Positions 26,295 to 35,470 of a stretch of DNA of 64,000 nucleotides are shown one piece after another; the first letter of the stretch is position 1, and every line of letters begins with the position of its first letter. Where the stretch lies: NCBI RefSeq assembly GCF_003254525.1, contig NZ_QFYS01000001.1, positions 744,001 to 808,000 of the forward strand. The letters are read 5' to 3'. A program made the position numbers and the translations under genes. Under the pieces are notes generated by a model that saw only the letters and a list, made by a program, of their open reading frames with translations, made no database searches and was not told the DNA's origin. The DNA is from Phenylobacterium kunshanense. GTDB taxonomy: Bacteria > Pseudomonadota > Alphaproteobacteria > Caulobacterales > Caulobacteraceae.

Positions 26295-27092
26295 ATGCCC
26301 CACGCCTCGATCAACGGCCTGAACCTCTACTTCGAGCGTGCCGGTGAGGGACCGCCGCTGCTCTTCATCTCCGGCACCGGCGGCGATCTGCGGGTGCAGC
26401 CGAACGTGTTCGCATCGCCCCTGGCCCGGGCGTTCGACCTTGTGGCCTATGACCAGCGGGGCCTGGGCCGGACGGACAAGCCCGACGTCCCCTATTCCAT
26501 GGCGCAGTATGCCGACGACGCGGCCGCCCTCATGGATCACGTGGGCTGGGACGAGGCGCTGGTACTGGGGGTCTCCTTCGGCGGGATGGTCGCCCAGGAA
26601 CTCGTCCTGCGGCATCCTGGGAAGGTGAAGCGGCTGGTGCTGGCGTGCACCTCGCCGGGCGGCGCGGGGGGCGCTTCCTATCCGTTCCACGAGATCGAGC
26701 ACCTGAAGGGCGAAGCGCGGGCCCGGCACATGATCCCGATCAGCGACGTGCGGCGCGACGCGGCCTGGGCCGCAGCACACCCTGCCGAGTACGAGAAGCT
26801 GGTGGAGCTTTCCGCCGCCGACCCCTTCGCCGGCGAGCCTGGCCGCGACCAGGGCGCCCACCGGCAGCTCGAGGCGCGGGCGGCGCACGACACCTGGGAC
26901 CGCTTGCCGCAGATCGCCTGCCCGGTGCTGATCGCGGCCGGCCGCCACGACGGAATCGCCCTGCCGGAGACGCAGGAGAAGATGGCCAGCCGAATCCCCG
27001 GGGCGGAGCTGCAGTGGTTCGAGGGCGGCCACCTGTTCATGATCCAGGACCGCACCGCCTACCCGGCCATGATCGCGTTTCTGAAGGGCTGA
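26295..27092 (+). CDS. Alpha/beta hydrolase
   Basis: A 265-residue alpha/beta-hydrolase-fold enzyme. The N-terminal strand LNLYFERAGEGPPLLFISGT gives an oxyanion-type loop; the nucleophile elbow is GVSFGGMVAQEL (Ser near residue 98). A late acid and the catalytic His in FEGGHLFMIQD complete the triad pattern. A cap region (residues ~125-200) covers the site. It is similar to 3-oxoadipate enol-lactonase-like and other esterase relatives, but the substrate is unreadable. It starts 14 nt after the REP pair. Confidence 0.85.
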   Translation: MPHASINGLNLYFERAGEGPPLLFISGTGGDLRVQPNVFASPLARAFDLVAYDQRGLGRTDKPDVPYSMAQYADDAAALMDHVGWDEALVLGVSFGGMVAQELVLRHPGKVKRLVLACTSPGGAGGASYPFHEIEHLKGEARARHMIPISDVRRDAAWAAAHPAEYEKLVELSAADPFAGEPGRDQGAHRQLEARAAHDTWDRLPQIACPVLIAAGRHDGIALPETQEKMASRIPGAELQWFEGGHLFMIQDRTAYPAMIAFLKG

Positions 27093-27136
27093 CGGAGCGG
27101 AGCCGTCGCGGCCGCGTTCCGTGCTAAGCACACGCC

Positions 27137-29425
27137 ATGGCCCGACCCAAGAAGCCCAAGCCCGCCCGCATTCCCCAGGGCCTCCCTGACCGCGAGACCC
27201 TGCTGAAGTTCATTCGCGAGAGCGGCGAGACCGACAAGGCGGCCATCGCCCGCGCCTTCGGCCTGAAGGGCGGCGACCGCCGCGCGCTGCGCGAGATGCT
27301 GTCCACCCTGCAGGAGGATGGGACGCTGGGCCGCCGGGGCCGACGCGGCTTCTCCGAGGCGGGCGCGCTGCCGGAAGTGGGCGTGGCCGACGTGGTCGAG
27401 CGCGATCCGGACGGCGACCTGCTGGTTCGCCTGACACGGGGCGAGGACGCCCCGCTCGTGCCCCTGTCGCCCGGCGGAGACGTGAGGGGCCCCGCGCCCG
27501 GCCTGGGCGACCGCGTGCTGGTCCGCTTCGTCCGGCTGGAGACCGGCGACTTCGAGGCCCGCCTGATCAAGCGCCTGGGCCAGAGCGCCCACCGCATCCT
27601 GGGCGTCATCCGCAAGATCCGCCGCGAGATCCGGGTGGAGCCCGTGGACCGGCGCTCGAAGGACAGCCTGATCCTGCCCGACGGTGAGGACGTGCGCGAC
27701 GGCGACCTCGTCCTGGCCCAGGTGGAGCCGCATGGCCCCCGCTATGGCCCCAAACGCGGCAAGCTGCTGGAGATCGTCGGCCGCGAGGACGATCCGCGCG
27801 CCTACTCCCTGATCGCCATCCACGCCCACGGCATCCCGGTCGGTTTCTCCGAGGCCGCCGAGGCCGAGGCGGAGGCTGCCCAGCCGCCGACCCTGGCGGG
27901 CCGCGAGGACCTGCGCGAGATCCCGCTCATCACCATCGACCCGATGGACGCGCGCGACCACGACGACGCCGTCTACGCCCATCCCGACGATGATCCGAAG
28001 AACCCCGGCGGCTGGGTCTGCTGGGTCGCGATCGCCGACGTCGCCGCCTATGTGCGCCCGGGCTCGGAGCTGGACCGCATCGCCCGCGACAAGGGCAACA
28101 GCGTCTATTTCCCCGACCGGGTGGAGCCGATGCTGCCCGAGCGGCTGTCCAACGGGCTGTGCAGCCTGCGCGAGGGCGAGAACCGCGCCTGCCTGGCGGT
28201 GCGGATGGTGTTCGGCGCCGATGGCCGCAAGCGCTCTCACCGCTTCGTCCGCGGCCTGATGCGCTCGGCCGCCAAGCTGGCCTACGAACAGGCCCAGGCG
28301 GCCATCGACGGCCAACCCGACGACAAGTCCGGCCCGCTGCTGGAACCCGTGCTGAGGCCGCTGTGGGCCGCCTACGCCTGCCTGAAGAAGGGACGTGACG
28401 CCCGTTCGCCCCTGGCCATCGCCAGCGCCGAACGGCGGATCCACATCGACGAGATGGGCCGCATCGATTCGATCCTGCCCCGGGCGGCGCTGCAGGCGCA
28501 CAGCCTGATCGAGGAATTCATGATCCAGGCGAACGTCTGCGCCGCCGAGACCCTGGAACAGAAGAAGACGCCGCTGATCTACCGGGTCCACGACCAGCCC
28601 AGCCAGGAGAAGGTCCAGGCGTTGGTGGACTTCCTGTCGACGCTGGGCCTGCCCTGGACCAAGGGCGAGGCGCCGCGGACGGAGCGGTTCAACCGGCTCC
28701 TGGACGAGACCCGCGACGGCCCGCACGCCGACATCGTCAACGAGGTTGTCCTGCGCACCCAGATGCAGGCGCACTATTCGACCGAGAACATCGGGCACTA
28801 CGGCCTGAACCTGGCCAAGTACGCCCACTTCACCTCGCCAATCCGCCGCTACGCCGACCTGATCGTCCACCGGGCCCTGGTGTCCACCCTGGGCCTGGGA
28901 AGCGACGGCCTGTCGGACTTCGACATCTCGCAGATGAAGGGCACGGCCGAGATCATCACCTTCGCCGAGCGCCGCGCCATGGCGGCCGAGCGCGACGCCA
29001 CCGACCGCTACGTCGCCGCCTTCCTGGCCGATCGGGTGGGCGCCGAGTTCGAAGGCCGGATCACCGGCGTCACCCGCTTCGGCCTCTTCGTGCGGCTGGC
29101 CGAGACCGGCGCGGACGGGCTGGTCCCCGTCTCCAGGCTGGGCGGCGAGTTCTTCGTCCATGACGACCGCACCCATGCCCTGGTCGGCGAGCGCTCAGGC
29201 GCCCGCTGGCCGCTGGGCATGACGGTTCGGGTCCGGCTGGAGGAAGCGACGCCAATCACCGGCGGCCTGCTGTTCGAGATGCTGAGCGACCCGGCGCCGC
29301 CCGACGCCAGCATGCCGCGGCCCCGCCTGGGCGTCCGTGGACGCGGCGACAGGCGTCCCCCATCGGGCCGGCCACCGGGCATCCGCACGGGCCGGAAGAA
29401 GAAGATGGGCGGCAAGAAGCGGTAG
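27137..29425 (+). CDS. rnr: Ribonuclease R
   Basis: A 762-residue 3'-5' exoribonuclease. Order: N-terminal winged-helix region (ETLLKFIRESGETDKAAIAR), cold-shock/OB domains, the RNB catalytic domain (ITIDPMDARDHDDAVYA with the metal-binding aspartates, NSVYFPDRVEPMLPERLSNG, and YAHFTSPIRRYADLIVHRAL), then the S1 domain (EFEGRITGVTRFGLFVRLAE). A basic tail (RTGRKKKMGGKKR) is typical of RNase R and helps unwind structured RNA. It follows the hydrolase gene by 44 nt. Confidence 0.96.
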   Translation: MARPKKPKPARIPQGLPDRETLLKFIRESGETDKAAIARAFGLKGGDRRALREMLSTLQEDGTLGRRGRRGFSEAGALPEVGVADVVERDPDGDLLVRLTRGEDAPLVPLSPGGDVRGPAPGLGDRVLVRFVRLETGDFEARLIKRLGQSAHRILGVIRKIRREIRVEPVDRRSKDSLILPDGEDVRDGDLVLAQVEPHGPRYGPKRGKLLEIVGREDDPRAYSLIAIHAHGIPVGFSEAAEAEAEAAQPPTLAGREDLREIPLITIDPMDARDHDDAVYAHPDDDPKNPGGWVCWVAIADVAAYVRPGSELDRIARDKGNSVYFPDRVEPMLPERLSNGLCSLREGENRACLAVRMVFGADGRKRSHRFVRGLMRSAAKLAYEQAQAAIDGQPDDKSGPLLEPVLRPLWAAYACLKKGRDARSPLAIASAERRIHIDEMGRIDSILPRAALQAHSLIEEFMIQANVCAAETLEQKKTPLIYRVHDQPSQEKVQALVDFLSTLGLPWTKGEAPRTERFNRLLDETRDGPHADIVNEVVLRTQMQAHYSTENIGHYGLNLAKYAHFTSPIRRYADLIVHRALVSTLGLGSDGLSDFDISQMKGTAEIITFAERRAMAAERDATDRYVAAFLADRVGAEFEGRITGVTRFGLFVRLAETGADGLVPVSRLGGEFFVHDDRTHALVGERSGARWPLGMTVRVRLEEATPITGGLLFEMLSDPAPPDASMPRPRLGVRGRGDRRPPSGRPPGIRTGRKKKMGGKKR

Positions 29426-29482
29426 CGGCCTTCCGCCACGGCGCCCTTCCCTCGCGGGGGCGAGCCCCCATACAATTGTTTC

Positions 29483-30196
29483 ATGTCGACCGAGCCACCC
29501 ATCGTCCACAAGCCCGAGGGACCGCCCCGCGTCCCCGGCCAGCGCGCCGTGCGCCCCAAGAACGCCGCCACGGTGATGATCATCCGCCGGGACGCGGCCA
29601 AGCCCCGCGTGCTGATGGGCAAGCGACACGGCGGCCACAGCTTCATGCCCGATCGCTGGGTCTTCCCCGGCGGCCGGATCGACCGCGCGGACTATCGCGC
29701 GCCCTACGCCACCGACCTGCGCCCCGAAGTGGGCGGGCTGTTCGACAGGCACCTGCCGGTGGGCCGCGGCCGCGCGCTGGCGCTGGCGGCGATCCGCGAG
29801 ACCTGGGAGGAAGCCGGCCTGATGCTGGCCAAGCCGGGCGAGGCGCGCGCGACCGGCCCGTGGAAGGACTTCGCGGCCCAGGGCTTCCTGCCCGACCTCG
29901 AGGCGCTGGACGTGATCGCCCGCGCGATCACCCCGCCGGCGGTGGCCAAGCGATTCGACACCTGGTTCCTGATGGCCGACGCCGAGCGGCTCACCAGCCT
30001 CGACCGCCAGGCCGACTGCGGCGAGCTGGAGGAGATCGCCTGGGTCGACTTCGACGAGGCCATGGGCCTGCCCCTGCCCGCGGTCACCCGGATGATGATC
30101 AAGGAAGCGGCCCTCCGGATGGACGACCCCAGCCGACCGAAGCCTTTCCTGCGCTACAAGGACCGCGAACAGGGCATGCGGCCGACCCAGCTCTGA
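29483..30196 (+). CDS. Nudix hydrolase (NUDT7/19-like, long box)
   Basis: A 237-residue Nudix protein. The start of the box (FPGGRID) is separated by about 40 residues from its catalytic helix (AIRETWEEAGLML), an insertion as in peroxisomal NUDT19/CoA-type Nudix enzymes. WVFPGGRIDRADYRAPYATD and CGELEEIAWVDFDEAMGLPL flank the core. Probable hydrolysis of a nucleoside-diphosphate-linked compound, possibly a CoA derivative (inference). It begins 57 nt after rnr and may be co-transcribed with it. Confidence 0.82.
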   Translation: MSTEPPIVHKPEGPPRVPGQRAVRPKNAATVMIIRRDAAKPRVLMGKRHGGHSFMPDRWVFPGGRIDRADYRAPYATDLRPEVGGLFDRHLPVGRGRALALAAIRETWEEAGLMLAKPGEARATGPWKDFAAQGFLPDLEALDVIARAITPPAVAKRFDTWFLMADAERLTSLDRQADCGELEEIAWVDFDEAMGLPLPAVTRMMIKEAALRMDDPSRPKPFLRYKDREQGMRPTQL

Positions 30197-30216
30197 GCCT
30201 TTAGCCATAGGCCCCA

Positions 30217-30244
30217 TTGACTTCGCGGCGCGGATTCGTATTTT
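30217..30244 (+). promoter_or_regulatory. Housekeeping promoter for rpmG
   Basis: TTGACT (30217-30222), a 16-nt spacer and TATTTT (30239-30244) form a good sigma-70-type promoter. Transcription would begin about 65 nt before the rpmG start. The region between (30250-30315) holds no other feature I can see. Confidence 0.55.
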
Positions 30245-30315
30245 CCGCGCCTCCTAACACCCGCCAGCGGTGCGTATCCGTTTGGCCCCGCCAATTTGTT
30301 TCCAGGATTCGAGCC

Positions 30316-30483
30316 ATGGCGAAGCCCGCCTCCATCAAGATCCGCCTGAACTCGACGGCCGACACCGGCTACTTCTACGTGGCCAAGAAGAACGCCCGCA
30401 CCAAGACCGAAAAGCTCGTGCTGAAGAAGTACGACCCGGTGGTGCGCAAGCACGTCGAATTCCGCGAAGGCAAGATCAAGTAA
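30316..30483 (+). CDS. rpmG: 50S ribosomal protein L33
   Basis: A 55-residue large-subunit protein: [20 protein letters not shown], then [20 protein letters not shown] and a C-terminal [11 protein letters not shown]. It is the zinc-free (C-minus) form because no CxxC pairs are present. The ATG at 30316 matches the family start; in-frame codons upstream are untranslated leader. It is monocistronic, between a promoter and a terminator. Confidence 0.97.
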   Translation: MAKPASIKIRLNSTADTGYFYVAKKNARTKTEKLVLKKYDPVVRKHVEFREGKIK

Positions 30484-30512
30484 GCAGGCGTTCCCGCCGC
30501 TGACTTTTGCGA

Positions 30513-30543
30513 AGACGCTCGGCCTCACCGCCGGGCGTTTTTG
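30513..30543 (+). terminator. Rho-independent terminator of rpmG
   Basis: ACGCTCGGC pairs with GCCGGGCGT (one G-T pair) and is followed by TTTTT. It also lies just past the pleD stop on the other strand. Confidence 0.8.
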
Positions 30544-30553
30544 ATTCTGGAGA

Positions 30554-31918
30554 TTAGGCCGCGCGGGCGATGACCCGGTTGCGGCCGCCGGACTTGGCTT
30601 CGTAGACGGCCTCGTCGGCGCGCTTGAGAAGGGCCGTGGCGCTGTCGCCAGCGCCCATGCTGGTGGCGCAGCCGACCGAAATGGTTACCGACAGCAGCTC
30701 CTGCCCGCCCATGACGCGGAACGGCGCGCCGGCCACGTGCAGGCGGATGCGCTCGGCGATGCGGCGGGCGTCCTCCAGCTCGGTGTCGGGCATGACCACC
30801 ACGAATTCCTCGCCGCCGTGGCGGACCGGCAGATCGATGGCGCGGACGTTGGAGGCCAGGCGCACGGCGAACTCGGCCAGCACCTCGTCGCCCACGTCGT
30901 GGCCGAAGCTGTCGTTGACCTTCTTGAAGTGGTCGATGTCGATGACCATCAGCGAGACCGGCTCGCCGCCCTGACACGCCCGGCGCATCAGCGCCTCGAG
31001 CTGGCCAGCCATGTAGCGGCGATTGTGCAGTCCGGTGAGCTGGTCGGTGACCGCCAGCTCCAGCGAGTGGTCGAGATTCGAGCGCAGATAGTCAGTGTAA
31101 CGCTTGCGGCGGATCTGGGTGCGCACGCGCGCGGCCAGTTCGCCCGGATCGATGGGCCGAGCCAGGATGTCGTTCACCCCGATCTCCAGCGCCTTGACCG
31201 TCTTGGGCCGCTCGTCGACATCGACGACGGCGAGGATCGGTATGTTGCGCGTGGCCTCGTCCGAGCGGAGCTGGGCGGCGAAGCGCAGGCCGTCGAAGGC
31301 CTTGGCGTTGGCGTTGACGATCGCGAGGTCCACCGGACCGCGGGCGGTGAGCACCGCCTTGTAGGGCTCGCTCTCGACCACCGGCCGGTGCTCGACCGCC
31401 AGCTCGCTGGCGACCCGCTCGGCCTGGCGCAGGTTGTCGTCGACGATCAGCACCCGGCCGCCCGAGCCGCCGAGGCGCGACGCCGCGCCGGCGATGACGC
31501 CCATGCGGCGGCCGGAAGCCTCGCGGTCGCGCAGTTCGTCGATGACGGACTTCAGGCGCGTCAGGCTGCGCACGCGGGCGAACAGCATGACGTCGTCGAT
31601 GGGCTTGGTCAGGAAGTCGTCGGCGCCCGCCTCCAGGCCCGCCACGCGATCGGCGCGGCCGTCCAGGGCGGTGACGAGCACCACGGGGATGTGGCGCGTC
31701 TCGGGATCGTCCTTGAGCCGGCGGCACACCTGGAAGCCGTCCATGCCAGGCATCATCACGTCGAGCAGCACGATGTCCGGGCGTTCGGCGGCGGCCATCG
31801 CGAGGGCCGTCGGGCCGTCGGAAGCCGTCAGCACCTCGTAGTACTCGGCCGAGAGCTTGGCCTCGAGCAGGCGCACATTCGATTCGATGTCGTCGACGAC
31901 GAGGATGCGCGCGGACAT
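30554..31918 (-). CDS. pleD: PleD response regulator / diguanylate cyclase
   Basis: A 454-residue protein, the same length as Caulobacter PleD. REC1 has the phospho-acceptor D53 (IVLLDVMMPGMDGF) and KPIDD. REC2 (about residues 153-270) is degenerate, with asparagine replacing the acceptor region (DLAIVNANAKAFDG). The GGDEF domain carries GGEEF and the allosteric RxxD inhibitory site (RAID) five residues before it. PleD makes c-di-GMP at the stalked pole after phosphorylation and drives flagellum loss and stalk formation in Caulobacter. It starts 2 nt after divK; the two form an operon. Confidence 0.96.
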   Translation of the reverse strand: MSARILVVDDIESNVRLLEAKLSAEYYEVLTASDGPTALAMAAAERPDIVLLDVMMPGMDGFQVCRRLKDDPETRHIPVVLVTALDGRADRVAGLEAGADDFLTKPIDDVMLFARVRSLTRLKSVIDELRDREASGRRMGVIAGAASRLGGSGGRVLIVDDNLRQAERVASELAVEHRPVVESEPYKAVLTARGPVDLAIVNANAKAFDGLRFAAQLRSDEATRNIPILAVVDVDERPKTVKALEIGVNDILARPIDPGELAARVRTQIRRKRYTDYLRSNLDHSLELAVTDQLTGLHNRRYMAGQLEALMRRACQGGEPVSLMVIDIDHFKKVNDSFGHDVGDEVLAEFAVRLASNVRAIDLPVRHGGEEFVVVMPDTELEDARRIAERIRLHVAGAPFRVMGGQELLSVTISVGCATSMGAGDSATALLKRADEAVYEAKSGGRNRVIARAA

Positions 31919-31920
31919 GG

Positions 31921-32286
31921 CTAGTTCAGCAGCCGGCGGATCGTTTCGAGGAAGTGCGTCACCGAGATGGGCTTGGAGATATAGGCCTCGCAGCCGCCCT
32001 CGCGGATCCGCTCCTCGTCGCCCTTCATGGCGAAGGCGGTCACGGCGACCACCGGGATGTGGGCCAGATCGTCGTCTTCCTTCAGCCACTTGGTGACTTC
32101 CAGGCCCGAGATCTCGGGCAGCTGGATGTCCATCAGGATCAGGTCCGGCTTGTGCTCGCGCGCCAACGACAGCGCGGCGAGCCCCTCGCGGGTCTCGAGG
32201 GTTTCGTAACCCTGGGCTTCGAGCAGATCATGAAAGAGCTTCATGTTCAGCTCGTTATCCTCGACGATGAGGACCTTCTTCGCCAT
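31921..32286 (-). CDS. divK: Single-domain response regulator DivK
   Basis: A 121-residue stand-alone receiver domain. The phospho-acceptor is D53 ([17 protein letters not shown]); acid pocket residues E9/D10, the conserved Thr/Ala switch ([10 protein letters not shown]) and the lysine in YISKPISV are all present. In Caulobacter, DivK is phosphorylated by DivJ, dephosphorylated by PleC and controls CtrA through DivL-CckA. It is first in the divK-pleD operon and divergent from the HAD gene. The presence of both genes supports asymmetric-division signalling in this organism. Confidence 0.95.
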   Translation of the reverse strand: MAKKVLIVEDNELNMKLFHDLLEAQGYETLETREGLAALSLAREHKPDLILMDIQLPEISGLEVTKWLKEDDDLAHIPVVAVTAFAMKGDEERIREGGCEAYISKPISVTHFLETIRRLLN

Positions 32287-32394
32287 TCAGGACCCGACAC
32301 TCCTCGGGGCGCGGCCGGTGCTCGGCCCTCCCCACCCTTCCGCTGCTTATCGGCTGCGATATCCTTAAACTTCGTTATCCCATCTGGAGACCGC

Positions 32395-33051
32395 GTGGTT
32401 CAGCCGTCGAACATCGCCGCCCCAGCCCTCGAAGGGCTGGGCCTTTCCCGTGACCGGCCCCTGGTGCTGGTGGACGTGGACGAGGTGCTGGGCCTGTTCA
32501 TGCAGGGGTTCGGCGACTTCCTGGCCAATCGCGGCCTGGAGATGCGAATCGACCGGTTCGCCCTGTTCCAGAACATCTACCGCCCCGGCGCCGCCGAGCA
32601 CCTGGACCTGATCGAGGGCAAGAAGCTGTTCGACGAGTTCTTCGCCGGTCATTGCCACAACCTCGAGCCCGCGCCGGGCGCGATCGCGGCGCTGAACAAG
32701 CTCGCCAGGACCGCCGAGATCCTGATCCTCTCCAACGCCCCCGCCGACGCCGAGCGGTTGAGGACCGATTGGCTGCGCAAGCACGGGCTGGAGCATCCGC
32801 TGGTGCTGAATTCCGGCCCGAAGGGGCCGATCGCCGCGGGCCTGGTGGCCCAGACGGTCCATCCCACCGCCTTCGTGGACGACCTCCTGCCGAACCTCGA
32901 TTCGGTGGCCGAGCATGCGCCCGACACCGCGACCTTCCAGCATGTGGCCGACCTGCGGCTGCGGCCTCACGCGCCCCGGTCCGAGCGTCATCCGCGCATC
33001 GACGATTGGACCGAACTCGGCGAGGCCATCGAGGCGGCCGTCCGCCGCTGA
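32395..33051 (+). CDS. HAD-superfamily hydrolase
   Basis: A 218-residue HAD-like phosphohydrolase. Motif I is LVLVDVDEVLG (DxD nucleophile), motif II ILILSNAPADAERL, motif III the lysine in LNSGPKGPIAAG, motif IV AFVDDLLPNLDS. The GTG at 32395 is preceded by TGGAG at 6 nt and begins MVQPSNIAAP. Substrate unknown. It is divergent from divK and 34 nt upstream of a sugar kinase, so the pair may be co-transcribed. Confidence 0.8.
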   Translation: MVQPSNIAAPALEGLGLSRDRPLVLVDVDEVLGLFMQGFGDFLANRGLEMRIDRFALFQNIYRPGAAEHLDLIEGKKLFDEFFAGHCHNLEPAPGAIAALNKLARTAEILILSNAPADAERLRTDWLRKHGLEHPLVLNSGPKGPIAAGLVAQTVHPTAFVDDLLPNLDSVAEHAPDTATFQHVADLRLRPHAPRSERHPRIDDWTELGEAIEAAVRR

Positions 33052-33085
33052 GGCGTCCGGAACAAATCAGGTATAGGTCGGCGCC

Positions 33086-33952
33086 ATGATCCGGATCGGC
33101 GTGGATTTCGGCGGCACCAAGATCGAGGCGGCGGCGCTGGACCCGGACGGCCGGTTCGTCGCCCGCGTGCGCGGCCCGACCCCGCCCGCCTATGAGGATC
33201 GCCTGGAGGCGACGCGCGAGATCGTCGCCGAGGCCGAGCGCCAGGCGGGCGTGTGGGCGGCCCGCATCGGCGTCGGCGGGCCGGGATCGCCCTCGCCGGC
33301 CACGGGCCTGATGCGCAATTCCAACTCCACCGTCCTGAACGACCGCCCCTTTCCGGCCGACCTGGAGCGGGTGCTGGAGCGGCCGGTGCGCTATGCCAAC
33401 GACGCCAACTGCCTCGCCCTGTCCGAAGCCACCGACGGGGCGGCCACGGGCGCGCGGGCGGTCTTCGCCGTCATCATCGGCACCGGCTGTGGCGGCGGGA
33501 TCGCCGTGGACGGCCGGCTGGTGGAGGGGCGGAACCTGATCGCCGGCGAATGGGGCCACACGCCCCTGCCCTGGCCGCGCGACGCCGAACTGCCCGGCGT
33601 GCGCTGCTGGTGCGGCCGGGTGAACTGCCTGGAGCTCTGGCTGTCGGGCACAGGGTTCGCCCGCGAGGCCGGACGTTCGGCCGAGGGCGCGGTGGCGGCG
33701 GCGGACCACGCGGCGCTGGATCTCTACGCCGACCGGCTGGCGCGGGGCCTCGCGGTGATCGTCGACATCCTGGACCCGGACGTGATCGTCCTGGGCGGCG
33801 GCATGTCCAACATCGCGCGCCTGTACGAGACCCTTCCGGCGGCCATCACGCCGCACGTGTTCTCGGACGTCTTCGAGACGCCGATCCGCCCGGCGCTGCA
33901 CGGCGATTCCTCAGGCGTGCGCGGCGCCGCCTGGCTGTGGCCGCTGGAATGA
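33086..33952 (+). CDS. ROK-family sugar kinase (fructokinase-like)
   Basis: A 288-residue ROK kinase. The ATP phosphate motif is IRIGVDFGGTKIEAAALD; the catalytic acid lies in YANDANCLALSEA; the second phosphate motif is VIIGTGCGGGIAVDGRLVEG. A zinc site of the H..C.C....C type is seen in EWGHTPLPW and VRCWCGRVNCLELWLSG. It resembles Mak/fructokinase or GlcNAc kinases; the sugar is not decided. Its last 4 nt (ATGA) overlap the dinB start. Confidence 0.9.
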   Translation: MIRIGVDFGGTKIEAAALDPDGRFVARVRGPTPPAYEDRLEATREIVAEAERQAGVWAARIGVGGPGSPSPATGLMRNSNSTVLNDRPFPADLERVLERPVRYANDANCLALSEATDGAATGARAVFAVIIGTGCGGGIAVDGRLVEGRNLIAGEWGHTPLPWPRDAELPGVRCWCGRVNCLELWLSGTGFAREAGRSAEGAVAAADHAALDLYADRLARGLAVIVDILDPDVIVLGGGMSNIARLYETLPAAITPHVFSDVFETPIRPALHGDSSGVRGAAWLWPLE

Positions 33953-35220
33953 AGGCGCTCTGCCGCGACTGCTTCTGGTCCGGCGGCGAGCCCGTGCGGC
34001 GCTGCCCGGTCTGCGGCTCGCCGCGCATCGTGGCGCACGAGGAGCTGGGCGACCTCGCCATCGCCCACATGGACTGCGACGCCTTCTACGCCAGCGTCGA
34101 GAAGCGCGACCGGCCAGAGCTGCGCGACCGGCCGGTGATCGTGGGCGGCGGCAAGCGGGGCGTCGTCACCACCTGCTGCTACATCGCCCGCATCTCCGGC
34201 GTCAGGTCGGCCATGCCGATGTTCAAGGCGCTGAAGGCCTGCCCCGAGGCGGTGGTCATCAAGCCCGACTTCACCAAGTACCGGACGGAGTCCAAGCGCA
34301 TCCTCGGCATGGCGGCCGAACTGACGCCCCTGGTCCAGAACCTCAGCCTGGACGAGGCGTGGATGGACCTGTCCGGCACCCAGCGGCTGCACGGCGCCCC
34401 GCCGGCGGTGACGCTCGCGCGCCTGCAGGCGCGGATCGAGGCCGAAACCGGGCTCACCGTCTCCATCGGCCTCGCCCCAAACAAGTTCCTGGCCAAGATC
34501 GCCTCCGACCTCGACAAGCCGCGCGGCTTCTCTGTCATCGGCCACGAGGCGCAGACCTTCCTGGCGCCGCAGCCGGTGAAAATCCTGCCCGGCGTCGGGC
34601 CGGCGATGGTCGCCAGCCTGGAGAAGGCCGGCTTCCGCACCGTGGGCGACATCGCCCGCGCGGACCGCAAGTGGCTGGCCGAACGCTGGGGCGCGCACGG
34701 CCTGCGGCTCTACGACCTGGCCCACGGGCGCGACACGCGGTCCGTGAACCCCAACGAGGCCCGCAAGGGCATAAGCTGCGAGACCACCTTCAACGACGAC
34801 CTGTCCCGACTGGAGGACCTGGAGGATCGACTGGCGCCGCTCTGCGACCGGGTGGCCCGCCAGGCGCGCTCAGGCGGCGTGGCCGGCCGGGTCGTGACCC
34901 TGAAGCTGCGGACCACCGACTTCCGGATCGTGACGCGCCGCCGGACCCTGCCCGTCGCCACCCAGACCGCCCACACGCTCTTCAGGGTCGGCCGCGAGCT
35001 GCTGGCCAGGGAGGCGACCGGTCGGCCCTGGCGACTGATTGGGATCGGGATCGCCGACCTGGTCGAAGGCCAGGAAGCCACCTCGGACTTCTTCGCCGAG
35101 GAGGAGCGCAAGGCCCTGGCCAGCGAACGCTCCATGGACGCGATCCGCGAGAAGTTCGGCGCCGGTGCTGTGACCTCGGGTCGCATGCTTCGCCGCCCGC
35201 CTGCCCGGGACGACGACTAG
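33949..35220 (+). CDS. dinB: DNA polymerase IV (DinB) with N-terminal zinc ribbon
   Basis: A 423-residue Y-family translesion polymerase. The palm shows AHMDCDAFYASVEKRDRPEL and NLSLDEAWMDLSG with the catalytic acids; the little-finger domain follows (residues ~285-395). Ahead of the palm is a ~30-residue extension, MKALCRDCFWSGGEPVRRCP then VCGSPRI, with two CxxC knuckles, a probable zinc ribbon absent from E. coli DinB but seen in other alphaproteobacterial DinB (recalled). The C-terminus lacks an obvious clamp-binding box. It is translationally coupled to the ROK gene. The 250 nt after it (35221-35470) hold no gene. Confidence 0.93.
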   Translation: MKALCRDCFWSGGEPVRRCPVCGSPRIVAHEELGDLAIAHMDCDAFYASVEKRDRPELRDRPVIVGGGKRGVVTTCCYIARISGVRSAMPMFKALKACPEAVVIKPDFTKYRTESKRILGMAAELTPLVQNLSLDEAWMDLSGTQRLHGAPPAVTLARLQARIEAETGLTVSIGLAPNKFLAKIASDLDKPRGFSVIGHEAQTFLAPQPVKILPGVGPAMVASLEKAGFRTVGDIARADRKWLAERWGAHGLRLYDLAHGRDTRSVNPNEARKGISCETTFNDDLSRLEDLEDRLAPLCDRVARQARSGGVAGRVVTLKLRTTDFRIVTRRRTLPVATQTAHTLFRVGRELLAREATGRPWRLIGIGIADLVEGQEATSDFFAEEERKALASERSMDAIREKFGAGAVTSGRMLRRPPARDDD

Positions 35221-35470
35221 GCTCCTCACCCGGCCGAGTCGGCCCTCCACCGCCTGCGCTACAGGGAGCGGGCGCCCTCAAGCTGGACAATCGGCCGCGG
35301 GGCCGCCCGCCGATTGGGCAGGTCATGGTTAGCGGCGTCTTAGCCCTACGGTAATCGCCAAAGGGTACAACGCCTGTGGGCCGTGACGATTCAACCCTTC
35401 CAAAAGACGCTATCTTCCATATCTAATCCCTGGACAGGTTGAGATCACGGCGACGCCAGGAGACCGGCAC

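Noticed and set aside
27059..29176. A 705-codon open frame antisense to rnr, and similar long frames opposite topA and pccA
   Set aside because: The sense strands encode well-conserved RNase R, topoisomerase and carboxylase domains; the antisense frames show no motifs and no ribosome sites.
32365..32379. TTAA-N7-TATC between divK and the HAD gene as a CtrA box
   Set aside because: divK control by CtrA would be attractive, but only one half-site matches; the other agrees at one of four positions, so I do not call it.
35341..35440. A sigma-70 promoter for clpS from GCTATCTT and TTCAAC elements
   Set aside because: The spacer is 15 nt and neither hexamer is strong. A heat-shock-type promoter was also looked for, and no convincing match was seen.
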